A stretch of DNA of 64,000 nt from AP-15 sp963762575 (lineage in GTDB: Bacteria; Pseudomonadota; Alphaproteobacteria; ATCC43930; CGMCC-115725), in contig CAVXLL010000025.1 in assembly GCA_963762575.1 (NCBI GenBank), positions 115,158 through 179,157 of the forward strand. Direction: 5' to 3'. Below the pieces are notes generated by a model that was given only the letters and a program-made list of their open reading frames with translations, was not told the origin of the DNA and did no database searches. Below, one piece after another: positions 49,305 through 58,800 of this stretch. The translations under genes were made by a program, and so were the position numbers. Position 1 is the first letter of the stretch, and each line of letters starts with the position of its first letter.

Positions 49305-49321
49305 GGGGTCATGCCCCTAAC

Positions 49322-49405
49322 AACGAGGACCCCTCTCCCCCTTCAAGCCCCTTGTTTGGCCCCCCCCCCCCCCCTCCCTCTCCCCCCCGCCGGCGGGAGG
49401 GTGAC
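49322..49405. repeat. REP-like repeat with 15-nt C tract
   Basis: A CCCCTCTCCCCCTTCAAGCC block followed by a run of 15 C at 49360-49374 and a second CCCTCTCCCCCC block with the CCGCCGGCGGGAGGG hairpin. It is a degenerate copy of the repeat at 20953-21086. The homopolymer is a probable error site. Confidence 0.7.
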
Positions 49406-50506
49406 CGAAGATGTCGAGCGGCAGGAAGGCGCTGACGACGAAATTCGGCACGTCGACCAGCTCGCTTAATTTCAAATCCACGGCGACGCTGCAGATCGCG
49501 TAAGCCTGTTGCCGATTTCAGCCGCGCTCGACCAGTAGGTCGATCATCGCCAACAGCGCATTGCGGGCGCTCAATGTCGCGTCTTCGCTCTCGTTGGTCC
49601 CGTCCTCGCGGATCGACAATCCGGTCGTAGCGAGGAAGCGCTTAGGCGCGGCAAGCTCTGGCGGGAAGTAGTAATCGTCGCGCGCAAAACGCGGGAAGCG
49701 AATGCCGCGGCGCTCGGCTTCGCCTTGGTGGACCGCAAAGCGCACAAGGATTGCGCCAGCCATCTCGATAGCCGTACCGCAAGCCTCGCCGTCGCCTTGC
49801 GCAAAATGCGCGTCGCCGACCGAGAACAGCGCGCCGTCGACAAACACCGGCAGCAAGAGCCGGGCGCCTTTACTCAGCTGTTTGATGTCCAGATTGCCAC
49901 CGTTCTCGCGCGGCGGGATCGTGCGCAGCGCCTGCGAGGCGATCGGTTCGGCCGCCGGCACCGCGCCGTCCTTTTCGGGAGGCAGTACCATCCCGCCACG
50001 GCCGAGGAGGTTTGCCTCGCGTCGCTGGATCGTCTCGCGCAGCGCCATTGAAGGCGCGACGCCAATGACCCCGACAAAGGAGCCATCGGGGATGCGCACG
50101 CCGGGCAACTCGGCCGACTCGGCAAAGCCGTCCTTGATCTTCCATTTAGCGATGTACGGCTCGGGGAACGCGTCGCGCAGAAAACCAAACCCTGGCACCT
50201 GCACGGTGTACCCGAACGCGGCCGGTTTCATGTCGCAGATCTCGACCTCGAGCAGGTCACCCGGCGCGGCGCCGTCGACATAAACGGGTCCGGTCAGCGG
50301 ATGGACCCGGTTCAGGTCGCAGCGGCGCAGATCCTCCGGCGTGGTGGCTCGCTGATCTGGCCGTCGAAGGCGTCGCGGGTCTGGATCTCGACCTCTTCGC
50401 CCGGCGCGGCTTCGACGACGGGCGTGATCGCCTCGTGCCAGCGATTGTGGCCCTTACCCGGCTCCTCGGCGAGGCGCTTTGTGTAATCGACCGTGATGCT
50501 CTTCAT
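49406..50506 (-). pseudogene. Acetamidase/formamidase (FmdA/AmdA) family, frameshift plus in-frame TGA
   Basis: The start at 50506 reads MKSITVDYTKRLAEEPGKGH. Near 50345 the frame shifts to RVHPLTGPVYVDGAAPGDLL and EVEICDMKPAAFGYTVQVPG, continuing with PPRENGGNLDIKQLSKGARL, LFSVGDAHFAQGDGEACGTA and IEMAGAILVRFAVHQGEAER. A TGA at 49518-49520 stops it, but the same frame goes on NRQQAYAICSVAVDLKLSEL and VDVPNFVVSAFLPLDIFG, the normal family C-terminus. The enzyme releases ammonia from short amides. The H-F-x-Q-G-D-G-E motif is the conserved metal/active-site region. The true 3' end lies in the poly-C repeat and is not determinable. Confidence 0.82.
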
Positions 50507-50644
50507 GCCCCCTCCCGAACCGCGCGCCATTCGGCCGAGGCTATGCGTATGGCCTGATCGTGGCAAGTATGGTGGAACCCACCCCGCTGTTAACCGTTCC
50601 GTCGAGAAAGCTCCGAGACGAACATCCACGCGTAGAGGAGTATC

Positions 50645-50938
50645 ATGAGCAAGCTTCTCAGCGGCGCAGCTATGGCGGCAATCGTCTTGCTCGCCTTATT
50701 GGCTTGGGCGCAGGGCGTCACCACGAAGGGACAACCGACCCAGCAGAATGCGCCGGGCACGGCGGGCACTTCAAAGCCTGGCGTTGCTGGATTGCCCGGC
50801 AGCAAATCCGGACCGACCGTGACCCCGTCCGGCAACACCGCGCCCGAGACCCAAAACCATCCGAGCGGCGATCAGAGCGGCGTCCAGGGACTTCCCGGCA
50901 ACAAATCCGGGCCGACGGCGAACGGCCGTCTAGCTTAG
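50645..50938 (+). CDS. Small secreted Gly/Pro/Ser repeat protein
   Basis: 97 residues from the ATG at 50645 with GAGGAG upstream. Signal peptide LLSGAAMAAIVLLALLAWAQ, then a low-complexity mature part with two copies of a repeat: GLPGSKSGPT at about 55 and GLPGNKSGPT at about 82, separated by QNHPSGDQSG. No Cys. Collagen-like short repeats of this kind occur in small exported proteins of alphaproteobacteria without known function. It lies on the strand opposite to its neighbours and overlaps the open 3' frame of the CoA-transferase. Confidence 0.6.
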   Translation: MSKLLSGAAMAAIVLLALLAWAQGVTTKGQPTQQNAPGTAGTSKPGVAGLPGSKSGPTVTPSGNTAPETQNHPSGDQSGVQGLPGNKSGPTANGRLA

Positions 50939-52177
50939 GGAGATACGGCCGAGTTGCGCAGACCAGTGCCTCGCAGATGACGCCGTCCTCTTTCAGCTCC
51001 GCTATCTCGGCGGCCGACAGGCCGAGCCAGCCGCCGTAGATCTCGGCATTGTGCTGGCCGATCATCGGGCTCGGGCCGGCCGCGACGTTGTCGGCGCCGT
51101 GCAGGCGCAAGGGCGAGGTCGGAACGACGATCTCGCCTAATTCCGGGTGGTCGATCCACTCGAGCATGCCGCGCTCGTGCATGTGCGGGTCGTTCATGAC
51201 CTCGGGCGCCGTGCGTACCGGCGCGCAAGGAACACGGTAGTGCTTGGTGCGCGCAAACACCTCCATCTTGGGGAGGGTACGCGTCCAGGCCTCGATCAGG
51301 GCGTCGGTCTCGTCGATATGGGCGACGCGGGCGGCGTTGGTTGCAAAGCGCGGATCATCGGCGAGGTCCTCGCGCCCCATCGCCTTCAACAAGTTCTGGA
51401 AATGCGCCTCGGTGACGACATGGATCGCCACATGTCCGTCTAACGTCGGGAAGACATTGTAAGGTGCGCTGTTGAGCCCGGATTGCCGGTTGCCGGTACG
51501 CGGCGGGATTTCGCCGGTGCGGTAATAATAATCGTAGCTCGCCGCGAGGGTCGGGTAGACCGTCTCCTGCATCGCCACCTCGACGAGCCGGCCGGTGCCG
51601 CTGCGGTCGCGGTCGTAGAGCGCGGTCACGATGCCGGCGTAGAGGTGGATGCCGCCCATGAAATCGACGAGGGTCGGGCCGGCCTTGACCGGCGGACCGT
51701 CGGGGAAGCCGGTTACGCTCATGATCCCCGAGGCCGCCTGGATCGTCATATCCATCGCGAGATTGTCGCGATCGGGTCCGCTGATGCCGAAGCCGGTGCC
51801 GGTGGCATAGATCAGGCGCGGGTTGATCTCGCGCTGCCGGCTCCAGCCGACGCCGAGACCGTCCATCGTGCCAGGCGAAAATTTTCGAGCAATACGTCGG
51901 CGCGCTCGACCATGCGGAACAGCAGTTCGCGGCCGCGTTCGTGCTTCAAATTCAACGTGATCGCGTGCTTGTTCTGGTTCAGCATCGCAAACGGCAGGGT
52001 CGCGCTCTTCCCCGGCTCGGCGCGCCGGCGCCCCGGCTCGCCGTGCAACGGCTCGATCTTGATGACGAAGGCGCCCGCCTTCGCCAACAGCAGGCTCGCA
52101 TAGGGGCCCTGAAAGATCTGGCCGAAATCGATGACGGTCACGTCGGAGAGAGGCCTGTTCGTACGCACTTGTCGCAT
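50718..52177 (-). CDS. Family III CoA-transferase (CaiB/BaiF), frameshifted
   Basis: The start at 52177 leads into LSDVTVIDFGQIFQGPYASL and IKIEPLHGEPGRRR, LLFRMVERADVLLENF. Near 51883 the frame shifts to SPGTMDGLGVGWSRQREINP, and then runs on with YATGTGFGISGPDRDNLAMD, GRLVEVAMQETVYPTLAASY and PCAPVRTAPEVMNDPHMHER. The catalytic Asp (DMTIQA region) is retained. It moves CoA between carboxylic acids. Family similarity ends near 50976 (LKEDGVI); the open frame beyond that, to 50718, is antisense to the small secreted gene and probably not translated protein. Divergent from the amidohydrolase. Confidence 0.82.
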
Positions 52178-52272
52178 CGGCGCTTCCCGCCTGCCTGCTG
52201 CACCGGAAATTTCGGTCGCGCATCGTCTCCGCGCGAGTCACGCCGATGCAAGCTCGCACGGAGGACATGCCA

Positions 52273-53414
52273 ATGAAATACGACGTCATCTCGGCCGACT
52301 GCCACATCGATCTGATCTGGCTGCCGCCCGATCTGTTCACCGCCAACGCTCCGGCCGCGATGAAGGACCGCATGCCGTATGTGACCGACGGGCCGCGGGG
52401 CAAGGAATGGGTCACCAAATCAGGCGCCTCGTTCGGGCTGATGAACGGCATGGGTCGGCCGGCCGCCTCTATGAGCCGGGCAAGATCCATCGCTCAGACC
52501 GGATGGCCTCGGAGGGGATCTACGACGACGGCAAAAAGGGCATCCGCCGCATGACGGATCCCGAATTGCGGATCAAGGACCAGGACCGCGACGGCATCCA
52601 GGCCGAGGTCCTCTACGGCATCCTCGGCGCCACCAGCCGGATCAACGATGACGAAGCCGCCGGCGAGATGCTGAACATCTACAACGAATGGCTCGCCGAA
52701 TTCTGCAATACTCACCCGATCGTTTCGCGGGGCTCGCCTGCATCCCGAATCACGACATCGACGCGGCGGTCGGCGAGATCGAGCGGGTTGCGCGGCGCGG
52801 CGGCGTGCGCGGGCTCGAAATCTCGCGCCGCGGCGACATGACGCCGTTATGGGACCCGTGGTGGAACCCGATGTGGGACGCCGTCGCGGCGAGCGGACTG
52901 CCGGTGCATTTCCATACGATCGGCAGCGGCGTGCGGCGCGACTTTACAAAGCTCGCGCCGAAGGTGGCGCTCGCCGCCCGCGCCGCCGGCATCACCAGCT
53001 TCCAGATGTACATGTCGGAGGTGTTGCTGTCGGTGATCTTCTCGGCGTGCTCGAGCATCACCCCGGCATCAAGCTCGTCATCGGCGAGGCCGGCACCGGC
53101 TGGATCCCCTATATCCTGCAGCGCATGGACGCCGAGTGGGAGGACCAGTTCAAGGAGCTCGACCTGAAGATGAGGCCCAGCGAATACTGGCGGCGCCAAT
53201 GCTACGCCACCTACCAGAGCGACCCGATCGGCGTGAAATTATTGGACGAGCTCGGCGAAGACAACATCATGTGGGGCTCGGATTTCCCGCACCCCGACGG
53301 CGTCTGGCCGGATTTGCAGGAATACATCCAGCGCGAACTGGCCACCTGCCCGACGCCACCCGCAAGAAGATCGTCTGCGACAACGCCGCCAAGCTCTACC
53401 GCTTCGTGAACTAA
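52273..53414 (+). pseudogene. Amidohydrolase (ACMSD-like) family, about four frameshifts
   Basis: ACGGAGGAC precedes the ATG at 52273. Ordered pieces in changing frames: MKYDVISADCHIDLIWLPPD; MASEGIYDDGKKGIRRMTDP and DGIQAEVLYGILGATSRIND; DRFAGLACIPNHDIDAAVGE, GLPVHFHTIGSG; HHPGIKLVIGEAGTGWIPYI, DNIMWGSDFPHPDGVWPDLQ; ATRKKIVCDNAAKLYRFVN. These give the metal ligands of the ACMSD/amidohydrolase-2 barrel (DCH, the later HFH, and SDFPHPD). About 380 residues if repaired. It is a hydrolase or decarboxylase of a cyclic or aromatic acid. The indels are spread through the gene but the residues between them are normal. Confidence 0.8.
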
Positions 53415-53882
53415 GGGTAGGCAACCTGACGAACCCTTCCGTTGCTTGCTCCGTCGCCCGCGCAAAAGAACCTGTGAAGGAACCAAAAATGCGCTGGTCA
53501 TTCCGAAGACTGGCAAAGCCGGGACCCCGGAACCCATTTGTGGACGGCCCCGGCTCGTAACGGGTTGGCAACTGCGACAGGTTTGGTTGGTTGCGGTGGT
53601 ACGTCGGCCTTTGCGCCCGATGTCCTTTGCGAACCGGGGATCGAGCATCTGGCAGCGCAGCAGTCGCCGCCGTACTCTGGCGTTCCGGGCCCATTTGAGT
53701 GGCTCGGAGCCCCCCATATCCCGCCTCTGCACGGCCGCTGCCCTATTGCTCGGTTCACCGTAAACCATGTTTGAACTGCCGGACGTACCACCAATCGAAC
53801 GGCACTACATGGATGGGCCGCGCTTTTGGGTCGGTGCGGTTGCTTTCGGTCGATCGAGAAGCCGCTCCGTCGAAGCGCGGCA
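53415..53882. other. Intergenic region with a partial dispersed repeat
   Basis: Around 53497-53545 the sequence GGTCATTCCGAAGACTGGCA followed by CGGAACCCATTTGTGGAC looks like half of a scattered genomic repeat of the ATTCCGG..CGGAACCC type. The rest holds only overlapping short frames with no start signal or family similarity. Confidence 0.45.
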
Positions 53883-54257
53883 TCACCCCTGAGTGCAGTA
53901 TGCTTCGACGCGATACCCATCGGGATCAATTACGAAGGCGGCGTAATAGTCAGGGGCGTATTCAATGCGCAATCCCGGTTTGCCATTGTCGCTCCCACCC
54001 GCTGCAAGCGCGGCCGCATGAAAATCATCGACGCTTGCACGTGTGGGAGCGCTGAAGCAGAAATGCAGGCCGGATTTTGCCTCCGCCGCCACCGGATGGT
54101 CGGAAGCGGTAGCCCAGAAGGCGACCCGATCCTTGCCGTCACCCAGCGGTTCCTTGCCCTCGCTAAGGCACGTATAGCTGAGCGGCCCTAGCGCGGCATC
54201 GTAAAACCGCTTCGACCGGCCAATATCACGAACGCCAACCGATACATGATCAATCAT
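53883..54257 (-). CDS. VOC family protein (glyoxalase/dioxygenase fold)
   Basis: 124 residues, intact. MIDHVSVGVRDIGRSKRFYD is the typical VOC start with the first metal-ligand His. HFCFSAPTRASVDDFHAAAL carries another His, and the end YYAAFVIDPDGYRVEAYC matches the VOC C-terminal strand with the Glu ligand. Single-domain members dimerise. The reaction is unknown. It is the only protein gene right of 44.3 kb that I read through without a break. Confidence 0.88.
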   Translation of the reverse strand: MIDHVSVGVRDIGRSKRFYDAALGPLSYTCLSEGKEPLGDGKDRVAFWATASDHPVAAEAKSGLHFCFSAPTRASVDDFHAAALAAGGSDNGKPGLRIEYAPDYYAAFVIDPDGYRVEAYCTQG

Positions 54258-54740
54258 GGCTTCATCTCCGCTTCAGAGGATCAACCTCACTTCGGAGATC
54301 CGGGCGGGGGCGCTTCACCGAGATCACCTCCGACATCTTAAAATCGCCAAATTGGCATGGCACACTCCCGATCGCTGGTGGGAGCCAGATGGGGCCGCAA
54401 TTGCCGGAAGGTTTGGATGGTCAAAGAGCTCTTTAAGAGCTATCTTGTTAGGTAGAATTTTCAATCAAAAGAAGAAACCCGCTGCTGATTTGCGGCAGGT
54501 GCAGCGGATGGGGAAATTCGGTCACCACTGAGGATCGTGGTGAAGCTCAGCGGTTGGGCGATAGCCTTGCTGGGTCCGCCAGCAGAGCGATCGGATTTGG
54601 TATGAAATTGCTCGAGGAGGGCACTTCGGCATCGTCGATCGTCGTGGCCAGCAGCCGATCATGTGTCCCAATTCCCGCGCCACGTCAGCTCGCGCGCTTG
54701 ATCGCGGGGAGACCAGCTGCTAAGAACGGCAAACGGCCTC
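54258..54740. other. Intergenic region upstream of tRNA-Glu, no secure gene
   Basis: 483 bp. A + frame starting MASSPLQRINLTSEIRAG (54256-54531) has no SD and no recognisable family. The A/T-rich stretch 54440-54480 may contain the tRNA promoter region, but I cannot point to convincing hexamers. Confidence 0.4.
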
Positions 54741-54816
54741 GTCCCCTTCGTCTAGAGGCCCAGGACACCGCCCTCTCACGGCGGCAACACCGGTTCGAAT
54801 CCGGTAGGGGACGCCA
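54741..54816 (+). tRNA. tRNA-Glu (anticodon CTC)
   Basis: Complete cloverleaf: acceptor GTCCCCT at 54741-54747 pairs with AGGGGAC at 54806-54812; anticodon stem CCGCC / GGCGG around the loop CTCTCAC, giving anticodon CTC at 54775-54777; T arm CCGGTTCGAATCCGG. The discriminator is G and the 3' CCA is encoded at 54814-54816. It reads GAG codons. No repeat of its 3' end turned up elsewhere in the window, so there is no evidence that it is an integration site. Confidence 0.96.
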
Positions 54817-54886
54817 GCAGATTTCAACCTATGGCATCGGCGAAAATAGGCTAAGCCGCGCGCGAGGGCGATTTTCGAGCGGCCAG

Positions 54887-55315
54887 TCAATATTTGATGC
54901 TGAGCGTCACCTGGGCGCCTTCGCCGCCGACAGCAAAGGCCGCGTCGACGAACCGAGGGCGGCTGATCACCGCCCGGATCCCATTCGACAGCGCGTAGCC
55001 CTCCGCCGGATAGCCGATAAAATCGCTATCGAGCCGGCTATTGTTGTTTTCGTCGTAATACGCGCCGACGGCATAGTTGCCGGGTGCCAAATCATCGAAA
55101 ACCACGGTCAGCGGTTCGACTGCCGCCTGTAACTTTGTGTGTCGATGGAATAATCGCCGTCGGGAAATCCTTCGGGCTTCGAGAAGAGTGCGACATATAG
55201 ATAACCATCGGCATTGCGGGTGCCTTGGATCGCTGACGATTAGCCTGGCAGCTTGCGCCTGACCCGCGAGCAGAAGCGAGAGTAGCAAGCCGAAGGGGAC
55301 AATTCTTCCGGCCAT
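54887..55315 (-). pseudogene. DUF2141 secreted protein, two frameshifts
   Basis: The start at 55315 has a signal peptide (VPFGLLLSLLLAGQAQA) and then breaks. The middle is found in another frame as NADGYLYVALFSKPEGFPDG, and the first frame resumes KLQAAVEPLTVVFDDLAPGN, YAVGAYYDENNNSRLDSDFI through AFAVGGEGAQVTLSIKY. That is the DUF2141 family: exported, about 140 residues, beta-sandwich. The function is unknown to me. All family blocks are present in order. Confidence 0.75.
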
Positions 55316-56177
55316 TGGTTTGATGTCTTTGATGTTGGCTGACTGTCACTGCAGATGCCAGGTTATGGCCGAAGATGGTTGTGGAATCCTTTAGGACTTA
55401 AGCTCAACATCGCGTGGCTGCCCAGGCCGAAACCAATTTGCTCAACGTCGACGAGACAGTGTCCTCGCGTTTCTCGAACGCCGCTCGCCGTTATCCTCGT
55501 TGCCTAAGGCCGATGCAGTTGCCCGATCCGGTGCCAAGACCATTTCGAGTTGAGCACCAGAACGCATGGACGGTATAGGCATCCGGGTGGCACGTTTGAT
55601 GCAGCGATGTCGGCGCCTCGGAGGAGGACGCGATGATCGCCCGTTCCGCCCTGCCCTTCACCCTCCGTCAAATCCTCGATCGAGTTGGTCTTGCCTTGAG
55701 GCAGCAGCGTAACGGTACTTTCGGCGGGATTTGGCTAAACCGCTTGCAGGGTTTGTGCGCGGCACTCGGGGATTGGTCGTCAGTATCGGACCTCGCTTGG
55801 CGCAGCGAAACTCTTTCGGGGCGATCGACCCGAGCGGTTCCGCCGCTTCTGCCGAGATTGCGGAAGAAGGTACCCCGCATGAGAGCTTTGATGAGTTCGG
55901 CGCCGGCTGGTATGCCCAGATATGCCGCTGCCGGCGCTGCGGACGGCAAGGCATGAACGTTTGGCCTCTTGCCTGGTGGTGAATACAATACTGGTTCGGC
56001 CCGGTAGTAACGGATAGTGTCCACACAGGTGGTGGAGTTTCGGAACCTACCGCAGTGTAGGTCTGCGGCGTAATTGCATGGAAATCGCTCGCCGAGTTCG
56101 CCACGCCGGCGCCAATCCAGACAGCCCCGCGCTTGCGCAAGCATGATAATCAATGTGAAAGCATTCCAGGAGGAAAG
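55316..56177. other. Region without a recognised gene
   Basis: 862 bp. Apart from one short ORF with a good SD (55633-55956, listed separately), only mutually overlapping frames are visible. No RNA hairpin or repeat stands out. Given the broken genes on both sides, a further gene damaged beyond recognition is possible. Confidence 0.4.
55633..55956 (+). CDS. Hypothetical ORF, 107 aa
   Basis: ATG at 55633 preceded by GGAGGAGGACGCG, a good SD. The product MIARSALPFTLRQILDRVGL onward is basic, with no membrane segment. I recognise no family, and the later half may be out of frame if an indel occurs here as in neighbouring genes. Kept only because of the translation signal. Confidence 0.25.
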   Translation: MIARSALPFTLRQILDRVGLALRQQRNGTFGGIWLNRLQGLCAALGDWSSVSDLAWRSETLSGRSTRAVPPLLPRLRKKVPRMRALMSSAPAGMPRYAAAGAADGKA

Positions 56178-57121
56178 ATGGCGCTGCTCATCATCGATCT
56201 CGACAGGCGCATCGGCAATGCGAAAGCATGGCGCGACAGCTTCGCCGAAAAGCTCCCCGATCTGGAAATCCTCATCTGGCCCGACGCGGGAAGACTGGCG
56301 GATGTCGAATACCTCGCCTTCATGCACCCCGACTTCGATGCGCTTCCCGTATTCCCAAACCTGAAAGCCATGTTCAGCCGCTCGGCCGGAGTGGAGGCAT
56401 TTGTCAACCATCCGAAGGCTGCCAAAAGCCCTCCTCGGCAAGATGGAACCGCCGGGCGGCGATCCGATGATGACGGAATACGTCATCATGCATGTGCTGC
56501 GCTTGCATCGCGACATGCCCGGCTATCAGGCGGCTCAGGCCAATCGGGATTGGCGCCGGACAAGGATCGTCCGGCCCGAGGAGAGGCGCATCGGGTTTCT
56601 CTGGCTTCGGCATGATGGCGGTTAAAGCGCCGGCGCTGGTATTGAAGTCGCTCGGCTTCCCTGTTTCGGCTTGGGTCCGCACCCCGCGCGAGAAGGAGGA
56701 GGTGCCGATTTTTCACGGGCAAGACCAGCTCGAGCCGTTTCTCAATCAGACCGACATCGCCGTCTGCCTGTTGCCGCTGACGCGGGAAACCGAAGGGCAT
56801 CTTCTGCGCGCGCACTTTCGCGATGATGCCGAGAGGGGCGATGCTGGTGAATGTCGGGCGCGGCAAGCATGTGGTGGCCGAGGATCTGATCCTGCGCACT
56901 CGATTTGGGTCAGTTGTCCTACGCCGCATTGGACGCGCTGTGGCCCGAGCCCCTGCCGCCGGACAGCCCGCTGTGGCTGCACCCCAAAATCACCGTCATG
57001 CCGCACGTGGCGCGCCGGCCAACCGTCGCCCAGCTGGTGACGGAAATCGCCGCGAACATCCGGAGCCTTCCAGGCCGGCGGCCGGCTGTTACAGGAGGTC
57101 GACAAGACAATGGGATATTGA
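56178..57121 (+). pseudogene. 2-hydroxyacid dehydrogenase, GhrA-like, about five frameshifts
   Basis: AGGAGGAAAG precedes the ATG at 56178. Pieces in order: MALLIIDLDRRIGNAKAWRD, FPNLKAMFSRSAGVEAFV; TEYVIMHVLRLHRDMPGYQA; MAVKAPALVLKSLGFPVSAW, LNQTDIAVCLLPLTRETEGH; MPRGAMLVNVGRGKHVVAED; LDALWPEPLPPDSPLWLHPK, ITVMPHVARRPTVAQLVTEI, and the end LLQEVDKTMGY with a TGA at 57119-57121. The Arg of LVNVGRGKHVV and the His of MPHVARRP fit the catalytic set of D-2-hydroxyacid dehydrogenases. It would reduce glyoxylate or hydroxypyruvate with NAD(P)H. Dense indels, few substitutions. Confidence 0.78.
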
Positions 57122-57189
57122 TCGACTGTATCCGCTGCAAGCCGGCTCTGAACGCAATCTTGAAGCTGCCGGCGGCCGGACCGGGCGAA

Positions 57190-57370
57190 CATGCTGGCAT
57201 CCGAATCCATTACGAGGTCGACGGCACCCGGTTTAGCCTTGGTGCTTCAGCATGGCGTCACGCAATGCCTGGAAGATTGGTCCGAATGCGGTTATGTCGC
57301 GGCGCTCCGGCCGGGATACCAGGTGATCCTGGTCGATGCGCGAGGACATGGCGCCAGCGACAAACCGCCA
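57190..57370 (+). pseudogene. Alpha/beta hydrolase N-terminal fragment
   Basis: Two adjoining frames give IRIHYEVDG and then LVLQHGVTQCLEDWSECGY and YQVILVDARGHGASDKP. These are the oxyanion-hole HG motif region and the strand-4 DARGHG motif of alpha/beta hydrolases. The nucleophile elbow and all later parts are missing; the homology stops where a Fic fragment on the other strand begins. Confidence 0.65.
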
Positions 57371-57379
57371 AGGCGCTCA

Positions 57380-57985
57380 AGGACTTTCCCACGGCTGCGT
57401 TCAGTCGCTCGTAAAGCAGGCGGTCGGAATTCCTCACTGCCGCGCCCAGCCTGCGCGGCTTGCAAGGCGCCGATACAAGCAGGCCGATCTTGTGGGCACA
57501 CGGCGACCGGCGGATAGCCGCCGCGCAAGAGAAGGTTCATCAAAAGAAGCGCCGTGCGGCCGTTGCCGTCATTGAACGGGTGGATTTCGACAAGGCGGGC
57601 GGTGCGCCGCAAATGCAGTTTCCGGGGTCGCTGCGGCGCCGTCTAGCGACTGCGCAAACTCGCCGAGCGCTGCCATGACGAACCGATGCAGGTTGCGGGT
57701 ATCGGCTTCCCTCAACGGCGCCGCCTGCCGCGCGAGATCGCGGAAATAGCGCAGCCCCTCTAGGTGATCGATCGCTTCGAGATGATTTTCAGCGGCTTGC
57801 CGCCAATTGTAACGCCGTGCTCGATCACCGTCCGCGTTTCGGCGGCGGTCAGCGTGTTGCCCTCATCGCGTTTGACGTTTAGGTCAGTTCGATGTCGTAA
57901 GACTGGTTGAGGTTGTCGAGGTCGTGCGGCGCCCGCAGCCGAACCGCCGCTTCGAGGCAGGCTGATAAATCCAGCGCTGTAGGAA
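57380..57985 (-). pseudogene. Fic-domain protein, broken
   Basis: In changing frames the minus strand reads QSYDIELT, EGNTLTAAETRTVIEHGVTI, GGKPLK, NHLEAIDHLEGLRYFRDLA, READTRNLHRFVMAALG, LVEIHPFNDGNGRTALLLMN and LLRGGYPPVAV. The Fic active-site motif HPF.DGNGRT is complete, and the T/S-x-x-x-E-G-N-like segment near the N-terminus may be the inhibitory helix region. Fic enzymes AMPylate proteins. A stop follows IELT and several frameshifts break the gene, so no product is expected from this sequence. Confidence 0.72.
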
Positions 57986-58151
57986 CTGGTGATCGGCGCT
58001 GAGGTTCGCGAGCCCGCCGCCACTGCGCATCCGGTCAGCGCAAGACGACGACAAAGAGGACGATTCGCATAGCTATCATGGTTGAGCATCATGCTTTATC
58101 ATCCCGGGCGGGGACGAAGTACATCGCTCAGAAGAGGGGGACGTATTAAGA

Positions 58152-58800
58152 ATGGCTGCCATCGACCGTCTTATCGTGATGCTGGCTGCTGAAGTGGCGG
58201 GCTACGCAAGGTTGATCCGAGCCGACAAGAAGGGCACTCTCGAACAGCTGGAGGCATATCGCGATCAATTCGTATATCCCAAGATCGCGGAGCATTCCGG
58301 CCGGATCGTAAGGGCGACTGGCGATTGTCTGCTCGTAGAGTTCGAGGGCCCGGCCGAGGCGGTGCGATGCGCCGTCGAGCTGCAATGCGGCACGACCAAT
58401 CGCACCGTCCGTACATCACCCGACCGGCGGATTACTTTCCGCGTCGGGGTCACCGCCGGTCAGGTGGCCGGAAAATGGCGGACGATTTTGGTAAGCCGCG
58501 CTGTCGCTGCATTGCCAAGCGACACTCTCGCGACCCTGACAAAGCCTGGCGCCGAGTTCTACGGCGAGCGCGGCAACACGGCCATGGCGCCTTGCGGGGA
58601 TTGGCCGAGCCGGCAGGCATCTGCATTTCCGGCGCCGTCCAGGACGCCATTCGATGACCAGCTCCCATACAGGTTCGAAGACATCGGAAAACAGGAGCCT
58701 CGAAGGCCGCGCCGCACCGGTTCACCGCTATGCGATGAACGCGGCCTCTGTGGCATCCTGTCTGCGCCTCGCCGCGCAAAAACCGCAGAGCCGACCTAGG
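58152..58800 (+). pseudogene. Class III adenylate/guanylate cyclase, broken
   Basis: The intact first part from 58152 reads RLIVMLAAEVAGYARLIRAD, GTLEQLEAYRDQFVYPKIAE and RIVRATGDCLLVEFEGPAEA, the class III cyclase catalytic start. The usual first metal Asp after LAA is replaced by Glu (AAEVAGY). After RITFRVGVTAGQVAGK the frame fails; GLAEPAGICISGAVQDAI appears in another frame and YRFEDIGKQ in the first. A possible membrane segment (VGVCGVALLAWLGSKFA) follows near 58845. It probably was a cyclase with a C-terminal membrane/TPR part. Confidence 0.68.

Noticed and set aside
49518..49520. Selenocysteine codon in the formamidase
   Set aside because: No plausible SECIS hairpin immediately downstream; a point change or error is simpler.
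54741..54816. tRNA-Glu as an integration (att) site for an island to its right
   Set aside because: No copy of the tRNA 3' end and no integrase were found to the right; the disorder already begins about 10 kb to the left.
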